From Phialophora verrucosa (taxonomy: Eukaryota; Ascomycota; Eurotiomycetes; Chaetothyriales; Herpotrichiellaceae): a stretch of DNA of 64,000 nt. Shown in pieces: positions 11,323 to 22,335 of this stretch. Made by a program: the position numbers and the translations under genes. Under the pieces are notes generated by a model. That model searched no databases, was not told the DNA's origin, and saw only the letters and a program-made list of their open reading frames with translations. How positions within the stretch are numbered: the first letter of the stretch is position 1; every line of letters starts with the position of its first letter. The stretch spans positions 372,001-436,000 of the forward strand of contig MSED01000012.1 of the NCBI GenBank assembly GCA_002099365.1. Direction: 5' to 3'.

Positions 11323-12382
11323 ATGGACTTTTCGTATTTCACATCGGCTCCGCAGCCATATCAGTTCTTCGGCTTGCCTCACACGCCCTCTACGACCCAG
11401 ACTGGTCACCTAGACGAGTTCAGGACCGCTCCTTCGACTGTGAGTTGTACTTAGGGAGACGAGGTGGTGGTCTGACGCGGACTGCAGGACCAGTATGACG
11501 CTGCGTTTGCGGCATTTCAACAGAGCTTCCACTACGACCCGGCCACATTCCTCGCCCAGCCCCATCATGCCTCTACGCAATCTCCGCCGATCCAAGGCCA
11601 GCGTCATGACTCGATGGTATCTATGCCAGACATGGACATGAACAGCCTGCCCGCACCGGCAGCCGAGGCGACGCCCGACGAGGCAGGGCTGGCACGAAGC
11701 AGCAGCGAAGAGAAGGACATTTTGACCCCCCAGCAAAGTCGAAGGAAGGCACAAAACAGAGCTGCGTAAGATGAATGGCCACAATTCCATCTCTCAAGCG
11801 TCTAACGGTGACTGTAGTCAACGAGCATTTCGCGAGCGGAAAGAGAAGCACGTAAAAGATCTCGAAGCCAAACTCACCAGTCTACAGCATCAGTCACTGA
11901 CATTGAATGGCGAGAACGAACGGTTACGGCGTGAATTAGCCAAAATAGCGACAGAGAATGAGATCCTTCGGGCCACATCTGGCGCGGTATCAAATGGTCC
12001 GACCCCGTTTATGGAAGAGCCCGATGAGTTGGTGGGCCCGTTGCGCTATGTCCCCACGGATCGTCATTCGAAAGACCGCTCTCCGGCCAGCAGCTCAGGA
12101 TCCGGCTTCGATCTCATTTCGAAATACGCTCACTTTGGAACGTTACGAACTATCACAGTAGACGACGATACTGGAGAACCTCTACTTGGAGCAGGCGCCA
12201 CCTGGGACTACATCCAGGCCCACGAGCTCTTTCGTAAGGGACTCGTGGACGTTGGAGATGTCTGTGAGCGGTTGAAGAAGATGGCAAGATGCGACGGTCA
12301 AGGACCAATCTTCCTGGAGAGCGACGTCCGTCACGCCATTTCCGAAAGCGCCGTGGCAGGAGGACGGGACGAGCTGATATGA
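11323..12382 (+). CDS. AP-1-like bZIP transcription factor
   Basis: Three exons, 11323..11439, 11488..11765 and 11818..12382, give 319 residues. Intron 1 (48 nt) starts GTGAGT and ends GCAG; intron 2 (52 nt) starts GTAAGA, has TCTAAC and ends GTAG. The second splice falls inside the basic region and joins QNRAA to QRAFRERKEKHVKDLE, the fungal Yap/AP-1 DNA-binding signature. A leucine-zipper coiled coil follows (LEAKLTSLQ to NEILRATS). The N-terminus MDFSYFTSAPQPYQFFGLP and the C-terminal segment around DDTGEPLLGAGATWDYIQ resemble the fungal group labelled Fcr3-like. I see no Yap1-type C-terminal cysteine-rich redox domain. Such factors act in the nucleus in stress or drug responses; targets are unknown here. 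No neighbouring gene suggests a pathway. Confidence 0.88.
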
Positions 12383-13456
12383 CCGCCATATCGTCTGGTT
12401 GTCGAGCATCAATTCTCGCCTCAAACTTTCTGTTCAGAATTCTGCGATGAAGCGTTGGCGCTTAGGAGTACTGGTTCCCGACTGAACGAATTCTCAAGGC
12501 ATTTGGAGGGAATTTGTTGAGCCAATCCCGCCCATTCTGTTCCACTGCCTATACAACAATGGTGGACCCCATCGACCGAACGACGCTCAACCTGATTGCA
12601 GGACCCATCTGTTTGCACTTCACCAAAAAAGTCGCAATTTGACGACAGCGAATGCTCTAGTCTCTACAACAGGTGAGCAGGCTATACGCAAGGGGACAAA
12701 GACCTGCATGCAACCCTACCTGGCCTCCTCGAAAGTGGATCAAGACATCCCTGACAAAAAAGGCCTGGGTCCAGTTATGTCAGCCACAGCGATCTGGACG
12801 AGCCCGCATCGAACACAAGCGGTAGAACGTTGGTACGCCATGGAATGCAACACCCAGCTTAGGAACCTGTCGCTTGCTGAGATAAACAGCATCTGTTGCC
12901 GCGTTCTTCTTTGTCATGCAGAACCTAAATACGCGATGAGATTGGCGAAACCAAAAAAAAGCTCCGCAATCACTGAAAGCTTTTGCCGGATTTGGTTGTG
13001 ATGCCCTCTTTCTGGCCACTCCGCCGAAACAAAACCTCTTAGGTGGCTATACAGTGAGGGTCACACTGTCTCAGATCAACGCCTAACTTGAAGGCGAACG
13101 ACACTCACACCCATGCCTGCTCAACGGTTTGCTTGGGGCCCCGCAGCTAGATTCGTCCTTTGGTTAAGTACCAACAAGACAAACCTCATATGTATCAAGG
13201 TATGAAGGAACTTCCTGCGCCAGCCACAATTATACGTAGGACTAGGCGAAGCTTGGAGAGACACGACCTGCTCGAGGACAGGTATGTCAATGGCTGGCCT
13301 CCCATTAGAGGGCGACTTTGAGAACTATATATACGCAGACGAGACCTGACATTCTAAGGTCTGCATTTGCTAGTTTCTCGAGTCAGCGATCGCGACTCTA
13401 GAGCCAGTGTGGAAGTAGGGCTGAATGCTGTCCCAGTCAATTGGAAATCGCATTGT
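12383..13456. other. Intergenic region between convergent genes
   Basis: Separates the 3' ends of the bZIP and phosducin-like genes. A TATATATA string occurs near 13326-13333 but no gene starts downstream of it on the plus strand. No gene recognised. Confidence 0.45.
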
Positions 13457-14249
13457 TTAGTCCCAATCGTCATCGTCGTCGTTGTGGTAATCCTTGCTGT
13501 CGTCGCCCTCCTCGTCTTCTTTCCGCTTCAGTCGCACGTCACTTTCTTTAACCACCCCAACCTCCACAAGTACCCGCTCAATGTCCTTCAAACTCGTCCT
13601 CACGCCGTTCAACGGACCTAGCGTCACAATCTGGCGCTTAATATCGCCGTCCTTGTAGACCAGGATGGTGGGCGTATTTCGATCAGGATAACCCTCGATA
13701 CACATGTCCGCCCTAATCTCGCAGAATTTGACATCCCCAAACTTCCTAGCCGCCTCTCTCCAGACTTCGGAAAGAACACGAGACTCGACATTCGTGCCTG
13801 TCGAAGACGTCAAGTTGACTAACACAAAAGCCCTGGACGACTCCTCGGTGACATCCCGCGCATAGTCCGGTTTCTGAAGGGGATACACCTGCCCGTAGAC
13901 AGATTTCTTCTGCAAACTCGACAACTCGGCGAGGCGTTTCTGGCGGTACGTTTCGAGAAAAGCCTCGTCCTCTTCGTCCTCTAGGTCGTGGAGTTCGTCG
14001 AGGTCTTTGTCCTCGAGTCGGTTTTCGTGGGCGCGTTTGGCGGCTTCGAGGAGTGCTTCTTGGATTATTGGTTCAGGGTCCGGCGGTTTTTCCGGGATGA
14101 TGCCGTGTTTGCGGAGGATGTCGTTCCTATAAAAAAGTAGTGAGGTTGAGAGCAGGGAGCAACCCGGCAACGCGGCAGGCAGAAGTGAGGACCAACCATT
14201 CAGTATCTGCATTCGGATCATCCACCGGGACATTTACCGGCATGTCCAT
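13457..14249 (-). CDS. plp2: Phosducin-like protein 2 (thioredoxin-fold chaperonin cofactor)
   Basis: Two exons, 14197..14249 and 13457..14126, give 240 residues; the 70-nt intron ends TTATAG and has an unusual donor, GTTGGT. Splicing creates DTEWNDILRKHGIIP, the N-terminal signature of the Plp2/PDCL3 class. A charged helical segment (about 30-90) and a thioredoxin-like domain follow (RAFVLVNLTS, FCEIRADMCIEGYPDRNTPTILVY), ending in an acidic tail rich in Asp. Known members are cytosolic cofactors of the CCT chaperonin for actin and tubulin folding, and the yeast gene is essential. The start could also be the next in-frame ATG two codons later (14243). Confidence 0.88.
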
Positions 14250-14687
14250 GTTGAAGTTTATGGATCGCTATATGTGAAAGAACAAGCGAGGGTCAATGAG
14301 ATCGAGTTGAAGGCAGCGGCCAAAGGAGGGCTGATATCCTCTTGTGGGGTGGTGTGAAAGATCAGCCACAGTGTGGCTGATATGTGGCTTGTCAGACATG
14401 TGGCTGCAGCACACAAATTATCGGCAGCGGGAGGAGGACACCGTCGACAACTCCAGCCCGCAGAGGTACAACCCTCGACGACAACACTCGATGTACCCTC
14501 ACTTTTGAATCGAAACATTCCCTCTGCTTTCACTCCCCTTCTCTTCTATTGGCGCCTTTCTGCGAGATGATCCTGCGGTAGTCACTGCAACCTCCATCCC
14601 GTCAGTTTCTCACACCAGGGGCATCCTCGTCGTCCTGAACCCTCCGCCTACCATCAATCGAATGCTTGCGTGCCCCTACCGTCCAAG
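14250..14687. other. Shared upstream region of plp2 and coatomer gamma
   Basis: A 438-base divergent promoter region between two housekeeping genes. No TATA box seen. Confidence 0.5.
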
Positions 14688-17583
14688 ATGAGTTATGCAA
14701 AGAAGGACGAGGATGCCGACCACTCCGGCTTCAAGCTGGACCGCACCTCTGTGTTCCAAGATGGTACTGCCTTCTCCCTTCTAGCGCTCGTGGACATCAC
14801 ATATTGACCTTGATGTCCAGCTCGACTATTCAACTCGTCCCCTATATCGCCCCGAAAATGTCGAACACTCCTCACTAAGATCGCCGTGCTCCTCTTCACG
14901 GGCGAAAAGTTTCCCACCAACGAAGCCACAACCCTCTTCTTCGGCATCTCAAAGTTATTCCAGAACAAGGACCCTTCGTTGCGTCAGATGGTCTATCTCA
15001 TTCTCAAAGAGCTGGCTCACACTGCCGAAGATGTCATCATGTCGACGAGCATTATCATGAAGGATATGACTGTGGGCAGTGAGATCATTTACAAGGCGAA
15101 CTCGATCAGGGCGCTGTGCAGGATTATCGATGCTACGACTGTGCAGGGTATTGAGCGGTTGATCAAGACGGCTATTGTAGACAAGTCCCCTGCTGTTTCT
15201 TCGGCCGCGTTGGTATCGTCATACCATTTACTGCCCATCGCGAGGGATGTGGTCAGGAGGTGGCAGAGCGAGACCCAGGAGGCCGCGTCGTCATCCAAGT
15301 CGAGCGGGGGCTTCTTGAGCTTTGGCGGTAGCTCACAACACTCCCTGGCCGCTGCCAATACTAATTACATGAACCAATATCATGCTATTGGTCTGCTATA
15401 TCAGATGCGATCGCATGACAGGATGGCCCTGGTGAAAATGGTCCAGCAATACGGGGCTGCGGGAGCGGTCAAGAGTCCGGCTGGTGTCATGATGTTGGTA
15501 CGCCTGGCTGCTCGGCTCGCCGAGGAAGACCCTGGTCTCAGAAAGCCCATGATGCAGATGCTGGACACCTGGCTACGGCACAAGAGCGAGATGGTCGTCT
15601 TTGAGGCCGCAAAGGCCATTTGCAACATGCCCGATGTGAGCGATGCGGAAGCAGCACAAGCCATCCATGCCCTTCAGTCCTTCTTGACGTCTCCGAGAGC
15701 CGTCACGAAATTCGCCGCCATTCGGATCCTCCATGCGTTCGCGTCGTTCAAGCCTCAGGCGGTCCATTCAGCAAATCCCGACATCGAAGCCCTCATCTCA
15801 AACACTAACCGGTCAATCGCCACCTTTGCAATCACCACTCTTCTCAAAACCGGTAACGAAGCCAGCGTGGACAGGCTCATGAAGCAAATAGCCGGCTTCA
15901 TGGCGGAAATCACGGATGAGTTCAAGATCACGATCGTTGAAGCCATCCGGACATTATGCATGAAGTTCCCAAGCAAACAGGCAGGTATGCTTACGTTCCT
16001 GAGCGGAATCTTGAGAGACGAGGGTGGTTATGAGTTCAAGCGTGCTGTCGTGGAGAGCATGTTTGACCTGATCAAGTTCGTTCCGGGAAGCAAAGAAGAG
16101 ACTCTTTCACATCTTTGCGAGTTTATTGAAGATTGCGAGTTTACGAAGTTGGCGGTACGGATCTTGCATCTCATTGGTGTCGAAGGTCCAAAGACACCTC
16201 AGCCTACGAAGTATATCCGGTATATTTACAACCGAGTTGTGCTGGAAAACGCACTGGTCCGCGCCGCCGCGGTCACCGCTCTGGCGAAGTTTGGCGTGGG
16301 ACAAAAAGACCCCGAAGTCAAGAAGAGCGTACAAGTTCTGCTGGAGAGGTGTCTCGACGACACTGACGACGAAGTGCGAGACCGAGCGGCGTTGAATCTT
16401 CGGCTGATGCATGAGGAAGACGACATCGCTGAACGCTTCATCAAGAACGACTCGATGTTCTCGCTCTCGACTTTCGAACACAAACTCGTCATGTACGTCA
16501 CCTCCAACGACAAGTCTGTCTTTGCCAAGGCATTTGATATCAAGTCTGTGCCAGTTGTCTCTCATGAACAGGCACTTGCAGAAGAACGCACCAAGAAACT
16601 CACCACCGCCACGCCGACATTGAAGGCACCAAGCACAGGTCCCACGAAACCCAAGGCCAATGGCGCTGCAGAAGGTCCGGCCGCCGGCGCAGCGGCTGCA
16701 CAAAAATACACACAAATCTTCTCACGGATACCTGAGCTCGCAGCATATGGTCCTGTCCTCAAATCCAGCAACGTGGTCGATCTAACCGAATCCGAGACTG
16801 AATACGTCGTCTCCGCTGTGAAACACGTCTTCAAGGAACACGTAGTCATCCAATATGACATTAAGAATACCCTTGAGTCAACCGTTCTCGAGAACGTCAC
16901 AGTCCTAGCCTCGCCGGCAGAAGAAGAGGAACCCACCCTCGAAGAAGAATTTATCATTCCCGCCACCGCTCTGAAAACCAACGAGCCAGGGGTCGCATAC
17001 GTCGCGTTCCGCAAGGCCCAGGGAGAATCCTCCTTCCCAATTACCACATTCACCAACGTCCTCAAGTTCACGTCTAAAGAAGTCGACCCTGTTACAGGAG
17101 AAGCCGAGGAGGGAGGCTACGAAGATGAATACGAGGTTGAGAACCTTGAACTCACTGGGGCAGATTTCGTCAGCCCAGCTTTCACAGGCAGTTTTGATCA
17201 TGTCTGGGAGGGCACCGGCGCTAGTGGGGAGGAGGTGAGCGAGACGCTTGTGTTGGGCGGGGCGAGCGTTAAGGGATTAGGTGGTAAGCTTTTCCATTGT
17301 GTTGCTTGCGTCGGGTGCGATGGATGCTAACATGGGGGGTCCAGATGCCGCAGAGCAACTCACTTCCGCACTATCCCTGCAACCTCTCGAAGGCACAGAC
17401 GTGGTCATATCAAACACGACACACACACTCAAATTGTACGGCAAATCCATCACGGGCGGACGCGTGGCCGCGCTGGTAAAGATGGTATACTCGGCCAAAA
17501 CGGGCGTTACTGTCAAGGTTTCCGTGCGGACGGATGAGACGGGCGGCGGCCTCGCGCAAGGGATCATTGGTGTTTTGTCGTAG
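14688..17583 (+). CDS. sec21: Coatomer subunit gamma
   Basis: Three exons, 14688..14763, 14821..17283 and 17345..17583, give 925 residues. The 57-nt and 61-nt introns both have GT-AG ends, and the second has GCTAAC. Exon 1 encodes MSYAKKDEDADHSGF; the junction restores ARLFNSSPISPRKCRTLLTK, the conserved start of the gamma-COP trunk. The N-terminal two thirds is an alpha-helical adaptin-type HEAT solenoid. An alanine-rich linker at about 610-640 leads to the C-terminal appendage, which ends in a TBP-like subdomain (KSITGGRVAALVKMVYS). Gamma-COP is a core subunit of the COPI coat and links it to Arf1 and cargo in Golgi-to-ER transport. Length and domain order are normal for the family. Confidence 0.96.
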
Positions 17584-18732
17584 CGAGACGAAAGAGGCTG
17601 GTCGTGAAAACTAGGACTAGAACTAGAACCTCGCCCGGAGCCGGGGGCTGAACCGGCCTCGGTGACGGCTGGGGTCAGAGTGGAGAGGAAGAAGGCAACC
17701 AAGCCGCGCAAGGCGGCAGGTACCTGTGAGGTTCTGGTGACATATGAGATGCATGGCTACAATGAACTCTGTCAAGGCAAGACAGGCCCATGATAGACGC
17801 GGATTGGCTTCACTGTCGTAGCCAATTTTGGAATGTGATGCATGCAAGCGCGGCATGCTACGCGATCCTATGCTTCAACGTGGCGTGGCGTGCGGTAACG
17901 GGGATCAGAGGAAATGGAAAATGCAGTCTAGGTTCTTTGTCTGTCTATGATAGCCTCTAAGTTTGAAAGCCCCGAGAACCCAAGCAGTACTATAACTACC
18001 ACGCGCTTGCGCTTAGATGATGTTTGCACTTTGCCCGGACTATGCTTGCGGGCAGGCATACCTAGTATTCCCGAATCGATCGACCGATCGATCGACCGGT
18101 CAATGCTTCGCGGCGAGATGTCGGAAACGTACTGTAGAGCTTCTCTTTTTCAAGGTTGGGACAGCAGCCAACGTAGCTATGGATTACAGTTCCTGGGCAT
18201 CGCAACGGCTGCGTCGACCGGAGGATCTGTCGTCGAGTCCGCGCAAGGGTTCAGCTGGGCGGGTCGAGCTGCAAAGCGCAGGAGGAGGCCATAGTCCAGC
18301 TTTCGGTACTTGCACCTTGCGAGTGTTGAGTGCAGAGTCTTGGCCTCGAGCGCAGAATATGCTCCATCTTCCAAGAAATCGGAGGGGTGGTCTTGAAAAG
18401 TAGCCCGTGTTGATACTCTCGCCGGCTGGCGAGGCGCTAGATTAACCGGCGTCACTTTCATGTATGAGTACCTGCGGGCTGATCTTATGGTCAGGCGGTG
18501 GATATCTTTTCGAGACCCGTTTGGATCATACCTGCGTCGTTGAGCTCCGCGAGGGGCCGCGACTCATACGTGGCGGAGGGGTTGCCGATGTACACGTCGT
18601 CAAGCAAGCAAGGTATGCCTTGCCATTCAGGATTGGGTGACTATCCCGGCTGGAGCAGCTGATGCCAAACAGGCTAATCATGCCAGCTGACGCAAGTCGA
18701 ATGGATGCTTCTAGCTTGCCCCGTACCTAACA
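17584..18732. other. Intergenic region between convergent genes
   Basis: Between the 3' ends of the coatomer gamma and SPC2 genes. Holds a GATC/CGAT-rich patch at 18075-18106 that includes the exact second copy of the 19-base segment at 9144-9162. No gene recognised. Confidence 0.5.
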
Positions 18733-19555
18733 TCAAGCTTTCTTCTTTGGCCGACTCTTCTTCGCACTCGCGGACACCGGGCTCGCCGTCTCTAACCCTG
18801 TAGCAGAAGAGGATATCTCCTGGGCCTGGGTGGCCGGCATCAGCACAGGTATCCTCTCGCTGGTTCTCTCCTTTTTGTTCATCTCGGCCTGTGCCGTCTT
18901 CAAGACGTCGATATTGCTGTTCAGCCATTGTTGGAACTCCTTGTGTTGGAGGTATCCGTGGCTGTTAAACCACTGTGTGAATTTGCCAGTGATTTCCTTG
19001 TCTTCCCAATTCTTGCCCGTCGAAGGAGCACTGTACGTGACCTTGAGTTTGTATTCGGGTGCGTACTTTTGCGTAGAGGAGCGGATGGTCAGCTACGAGA
19101 AGAGTGTCAATTGGCCGCGCATGTCCCAGAGTGCATAGGTTGTAAGGGATGGCGGACATACCCTCTGCCCTCCTTCTCTAACGCCAGAGAAGACTGTTCC
19201 CGCCTCCACGGCCCAGATCCAGTATGTCAGGAGGCCATTCAGAACGAAGTACAAGACACAAGCAGGGCCCGTGTACGCCTTGGTGGCATCCCAGCCGAGT
19301 TTCCAGTCTGCGTAGAACAAGGCTCCCGCAATAAGGACAGCGGTATAGCCTAGAGCAAGTTTGATGTTGGCAGTGTAGTGGTCTTGTTTGAACGTATAGG
19401 GTTTCGGCAGGCTGGTGAGGTACGGAGCCAGGGCATCATCAGTTGCATTCTTCAGGTCTGTGGATGGTCAGTGGTGGACGAGACAGCGTTGTGTCTGAGC
19501 TTGGTATCGTACCGTTGCTGGAGTACAGCGACACCTTTTGGGGAGGAGACGCCAT
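18733..19555 (-). CDS. spc2: Signal peptidase complex subunit 2 (SPC25 type)
   Basis: Three exons, 19513..19555, 19162..19457 and 18733..19092, give 232 residues. Introns of 55 and 69 nt have GTACGA and GTATGT donors. Exon 1 reads MASPPQKVSLYSSNG and joins DLKNATDDALAPYL. The middle holds the two hydrophobic helices typical of SPC25 (around LALGYTAVLIAGALFYADW and YFVLNGLLTYWIW), followed by the soluble part (YKLKVTYSAPSTGKNWEDKEI, FTQWFNSHGYL) and a basic, serine-rich tail ending SRPKKKA. This subunit is part of the ER signal peptidase complex and couples it to the Sec61 translocon. The annotation depends on splicing, since no long single frame covers it, but the assembled protein matches the family along its length. 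Confidence 0.9.
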
Positions 19556-20468
19556 CCCTGCGGTGTCTTGCGGTGGAGAGGACGAGTAGGGAGGGAAAGA
19601 TATGCTTGTATGTACGCCGGATGTTAGTATTGGACAGCGTGTGCTGAAGACAAAATCTGGGGAAGCGCCCAAAGAGTGCGGGTTATGTAAGCCAACTAAT
19701 TCCAAGTGAAGTAGGTGTGAAGCTTCACACTCCCTTCACTTGGGACTATTCCTCTACCATCGCCTCCAGTAAGATATATAAGGTTCTTTCGCCTAGGAGC
19801 CAGTTCGGGCATCTACTGTGCAGATATATTCCTCCCCATTTACGTTTTGCAACAGCAAAGCGGACTCTTTGTTCTATCGTTCTAACTGTAGTCGTCACTT
19901 GACTAGCCTTACCCGCAATCCCCTTCCAGAAATATCCTATAACATTGGTAGAGACAGGGAAGACTGGAAGCACAGCAACGTCACAGATCCGAAAGTGCCA
20001 CGCGGAGGGAAAATGGGGGTAATTTTATATCATAAAGCAGCTCATGTTCGTCAAGTAGGTTCGAGAGACAAGCCATGGGCCCTCTAGGCTGTTAGTGTCA
20101 AGAAGCTGCTGGACCGTTGCTCGACATGTCTCTGCCGTCCCGTTCTCAGACGGACGAGGAAGGATCCGCCGTCGAGTTGTACCTCATCGGAGAATATGAT
20201 TTCGTCTGAAGAAGGCCAGAGACCTCTACTGTACTTTTGCATGGGGCGGAGATATGCAAGAGCACCCACACTGGAAGGTCAGCCGGGGATGGTTCATCGA
20301 CGGAACATCTTTTCTCCGTCTTGGCTACAGAGCTCGACTTGAACCTTGCAGCAGGGATTCCCTCTACTTACTATGGCTTTAGCTTACGCAAGAAAGCAAA
20401 CACCGCGTCCTCTGCTTGCTTAGGAAATATGACTTGCTCAGTGCGAGTCGAAGATCTACATCTTTGAA
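19556..20468. other. Divergent region upstream of SPC2 and the Zn2Cys6 regulator
   Basis: Contains both promoters. TATA-like strings occur (for example AGATATATAAGG near 19770-19781). No gene recognised. Confidence 0.5.
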
Positions 20469-22250
20469 ATGTCAAGGACTGCTGCAACGGTTCCCGGCAG
20501 ATTTGCTACCACAATTGGACCTCGTATACGAGTTCGCAGCGGATGTTTGACATGTAGGAAAAGGAAGGTCAAATGCTCAGAAGAGAGGCCTATGTGCCGC
20601 AGTGTGCGTCCGCAATCCACCTTGAATCTCTCGTGGCTGGACGTGGCTGACTTCTCTTTTCAGTGTGAGAGACTCGGTCGGGTCTGCGTCTATCAGGATG
20701 ACTCTTCCCCTACTCAGGTCAACAGTCCTGGGAAGAGAGAGCGAACGGTCGACCATGGGGTGCCATCCACGGAGTCTGCTGCTGCTGTACCTCAAGACGC
20801 ATTGAACGTATTCGACAAGTTTCAAATCTCGTTTAGCACTTATGACGCATGGAGTCAATCTCCGTTTAGCGTTGATCCGGGAGGCACACTGGACGGCAGT
20901 CCCGGTTTTGTACCTTCCAACGTGGACCCTTTACTGTTGGAAAGCAGTTACGTTGATCCTACGTTGCATATATTTGCCAACGCTGAAAGCAACAATGACC
21001 TCCAACCGATCAGTATTGCCGCATCGAGATCTGACACTGCAGCGAATGTCAGTAAATTCCCTTACTTCCTTGAGAAATTAGAACCGCCTTTCATCTCACA
21101 TTTTGATCGAGACAATTGGATACGTATGAGACAGTATTTGGCTGATCTTGGAGGCCGTGACTCCGTTGTTGCTTCTGCAATCATCGCTGTACAAGCGTTG
21201 TACGAAGCAGAGGAGCAGGGATGGGATACGACCAATGCCATCGCATTATATTACGCCGCCAAAGCCAGTCACGCGACGCTACTCGAGGAACAGCAGCCAG
21301 GTTTTGAACCGACCATAATGGCCGCGTTCCTGCTGCTTTGCTTTGAGATAGTGGCCCAGCAGGAGACGGTACCTGTTACAATGAAGCCCGAAGGCGCTTT
21401 CGTCGATAAGCTCGAGCAATGGACCAAGCTGCGACCCTGGCCTCCCGTGGCCTGCCGTGTCGAAACCTGGCTGAAGCTACTACATGTCAAGGCCCTACAT
21501 CTCGGAGGCAGGGGTTTGATGTGTGCCAAAGTCAGTCGACTTCTCTCCTATGATCAAGGCCCGACACCTGCTCTTATCTTTATGGACCAAGGTCCTTCGC
21601 CAGCCTCGGTTCTTTACGATACTCTGACGTCCCAGCTGTTCGAGTTTTATATGCAGACACAGAAGATTGGAGCCTCTCTATGTGGTCTGAATCGCCATCA
21701 TCGTTCCAGGGGCTCATTGATGGATGAAACTGAAGTCGACCAAGTGGCACAAAATATCCGAAAACAGCTTCATTCCTTATACCAGCAGAGGCCTAGTGTC
21801 CTACAGCTGAGACCAGAAGAGCTTCGGTCGGTCGTTCCAGAACCATTTGCCAACTCTCTGGCGACGCTTATAGACTTGTGTAATGCAGCCTATCACATCG
21901 AGATAGTCGACCTTGGGAGAGCCCATGGCCAGTGGCTGACTCCAACACCGGAAGCTCAAGACGCAATGCGACAAGTCCGCCGCATTGTGGACGAGAACGT
22001 TACACAGAACGGTGGCGCGGTCAATCCGGGCTTCATGTGGGCCATCTTCTTCTACGCTCTGGAAGCAGACGAAGAGGGCGGCAAGTGGGCAGTTGGGATG
22101 CTTCAGCAAATTAAAAGACCAACTTGTCACAGCGACTTCTTTGCACTTTTACTAGAAGCCGTCCTCGATCAACAGCGACAGAAAGGAGAACGAGTCGACT
22201 GTCGATACTTGTGCACCGAGAGATTTGGCATTCCTCCATTTTTCATATGA
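20469..22250 (+). CDS. Zn2Cys6 transcription factor of the alpha-glucoside cluster
   Basis: Two exons, 20469..20603 and 20664..22250, give 573 residues. The 60-nt intron (GTGCGT to TTTCAG) lies inside the zinc cluster; removing it yields the six cysteines in C-x2-C-x6-C-x5-C-x2-C-x6-C spacing (CLTCRKRKVKC, PMCRSCERLGRVC). The intron is a multiple of three and has no stop in frame, so the unspliced message stays open but with 20 residues between Cys4 and Cys5. The rest is an alpha-helical fungal regulator domain with a fairly conserved middle (about 200-330). It lies tail to tail with a sugar permease 85 bases away and near a maltase, as malR does beside malP and malT in Aspergillus oryzae. 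A role in alpha-glucoside gene control is inferred from position only. Confidence 0.87.
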   Translation: MSRTAATVPGRFATTIGPRIRVRSGCLTCRKRKVKCSEERPMCRSVRPQSTLNLSWLDVADFSFQCERLGRVCVYQDDSSPTQVNSPGKRERTVDHGVPSTESAAAVPQDALNVFDKFQISFSTYDAWSQSPFSVDPGGTLDGSPGFVPSNVDPLLLESSYVDPTLHIFANAESNNDLQPISIAASRSDTAANVSKFPYFLEKLEPPFISHFDRDNWIRMRQYLADLGGRDSVVASAIIAVQALYEAEEQGWDTTNAIALYYAAKASHATLLEEQQPGFEPTIMAAFLLLCFEIVAQQETVPVTMKPEGAFVDKLEQWTKLRPWPPVACRVETWLKLLHVKALHLGGRGLMCAKVSRLLSYDQGPTPALIFMDQGPSPASVLYDTLTSQLFEFYMQTQKIGASLCGLNRHHRSRGSLMDETEVDQVAQNIRKQLHSLYQQRPSVLQLRPEELRSVVPEPFANSLATLIDLCNAAYHIEIVDLGRAHGQWLTPTPEAQDAMRQVRRIVDENVTQNGGAVNPGFMWAIFFYALEADEEGGKWAVGMLQQIKRPTCHSDFFALLLEAVLDQQRQKGERVDCRYLCTERFGIPPFFI

Positions 22251-22335
22251 TGAGCGAGAAGACTATTGGCCTATTTCCCGCAATTACTTCAAAGGATTTG
22301 TCACCAATGTACGATCCTGTCAAGGAGCTCGGCCG

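Noticed and set aside
12639..13001. Plus-strand open frame of 120 codons
   Set aside because: No motif, and it includes an A-rich run typical of non-coding DNA; lies in the 3' flank of the bZIP gene.
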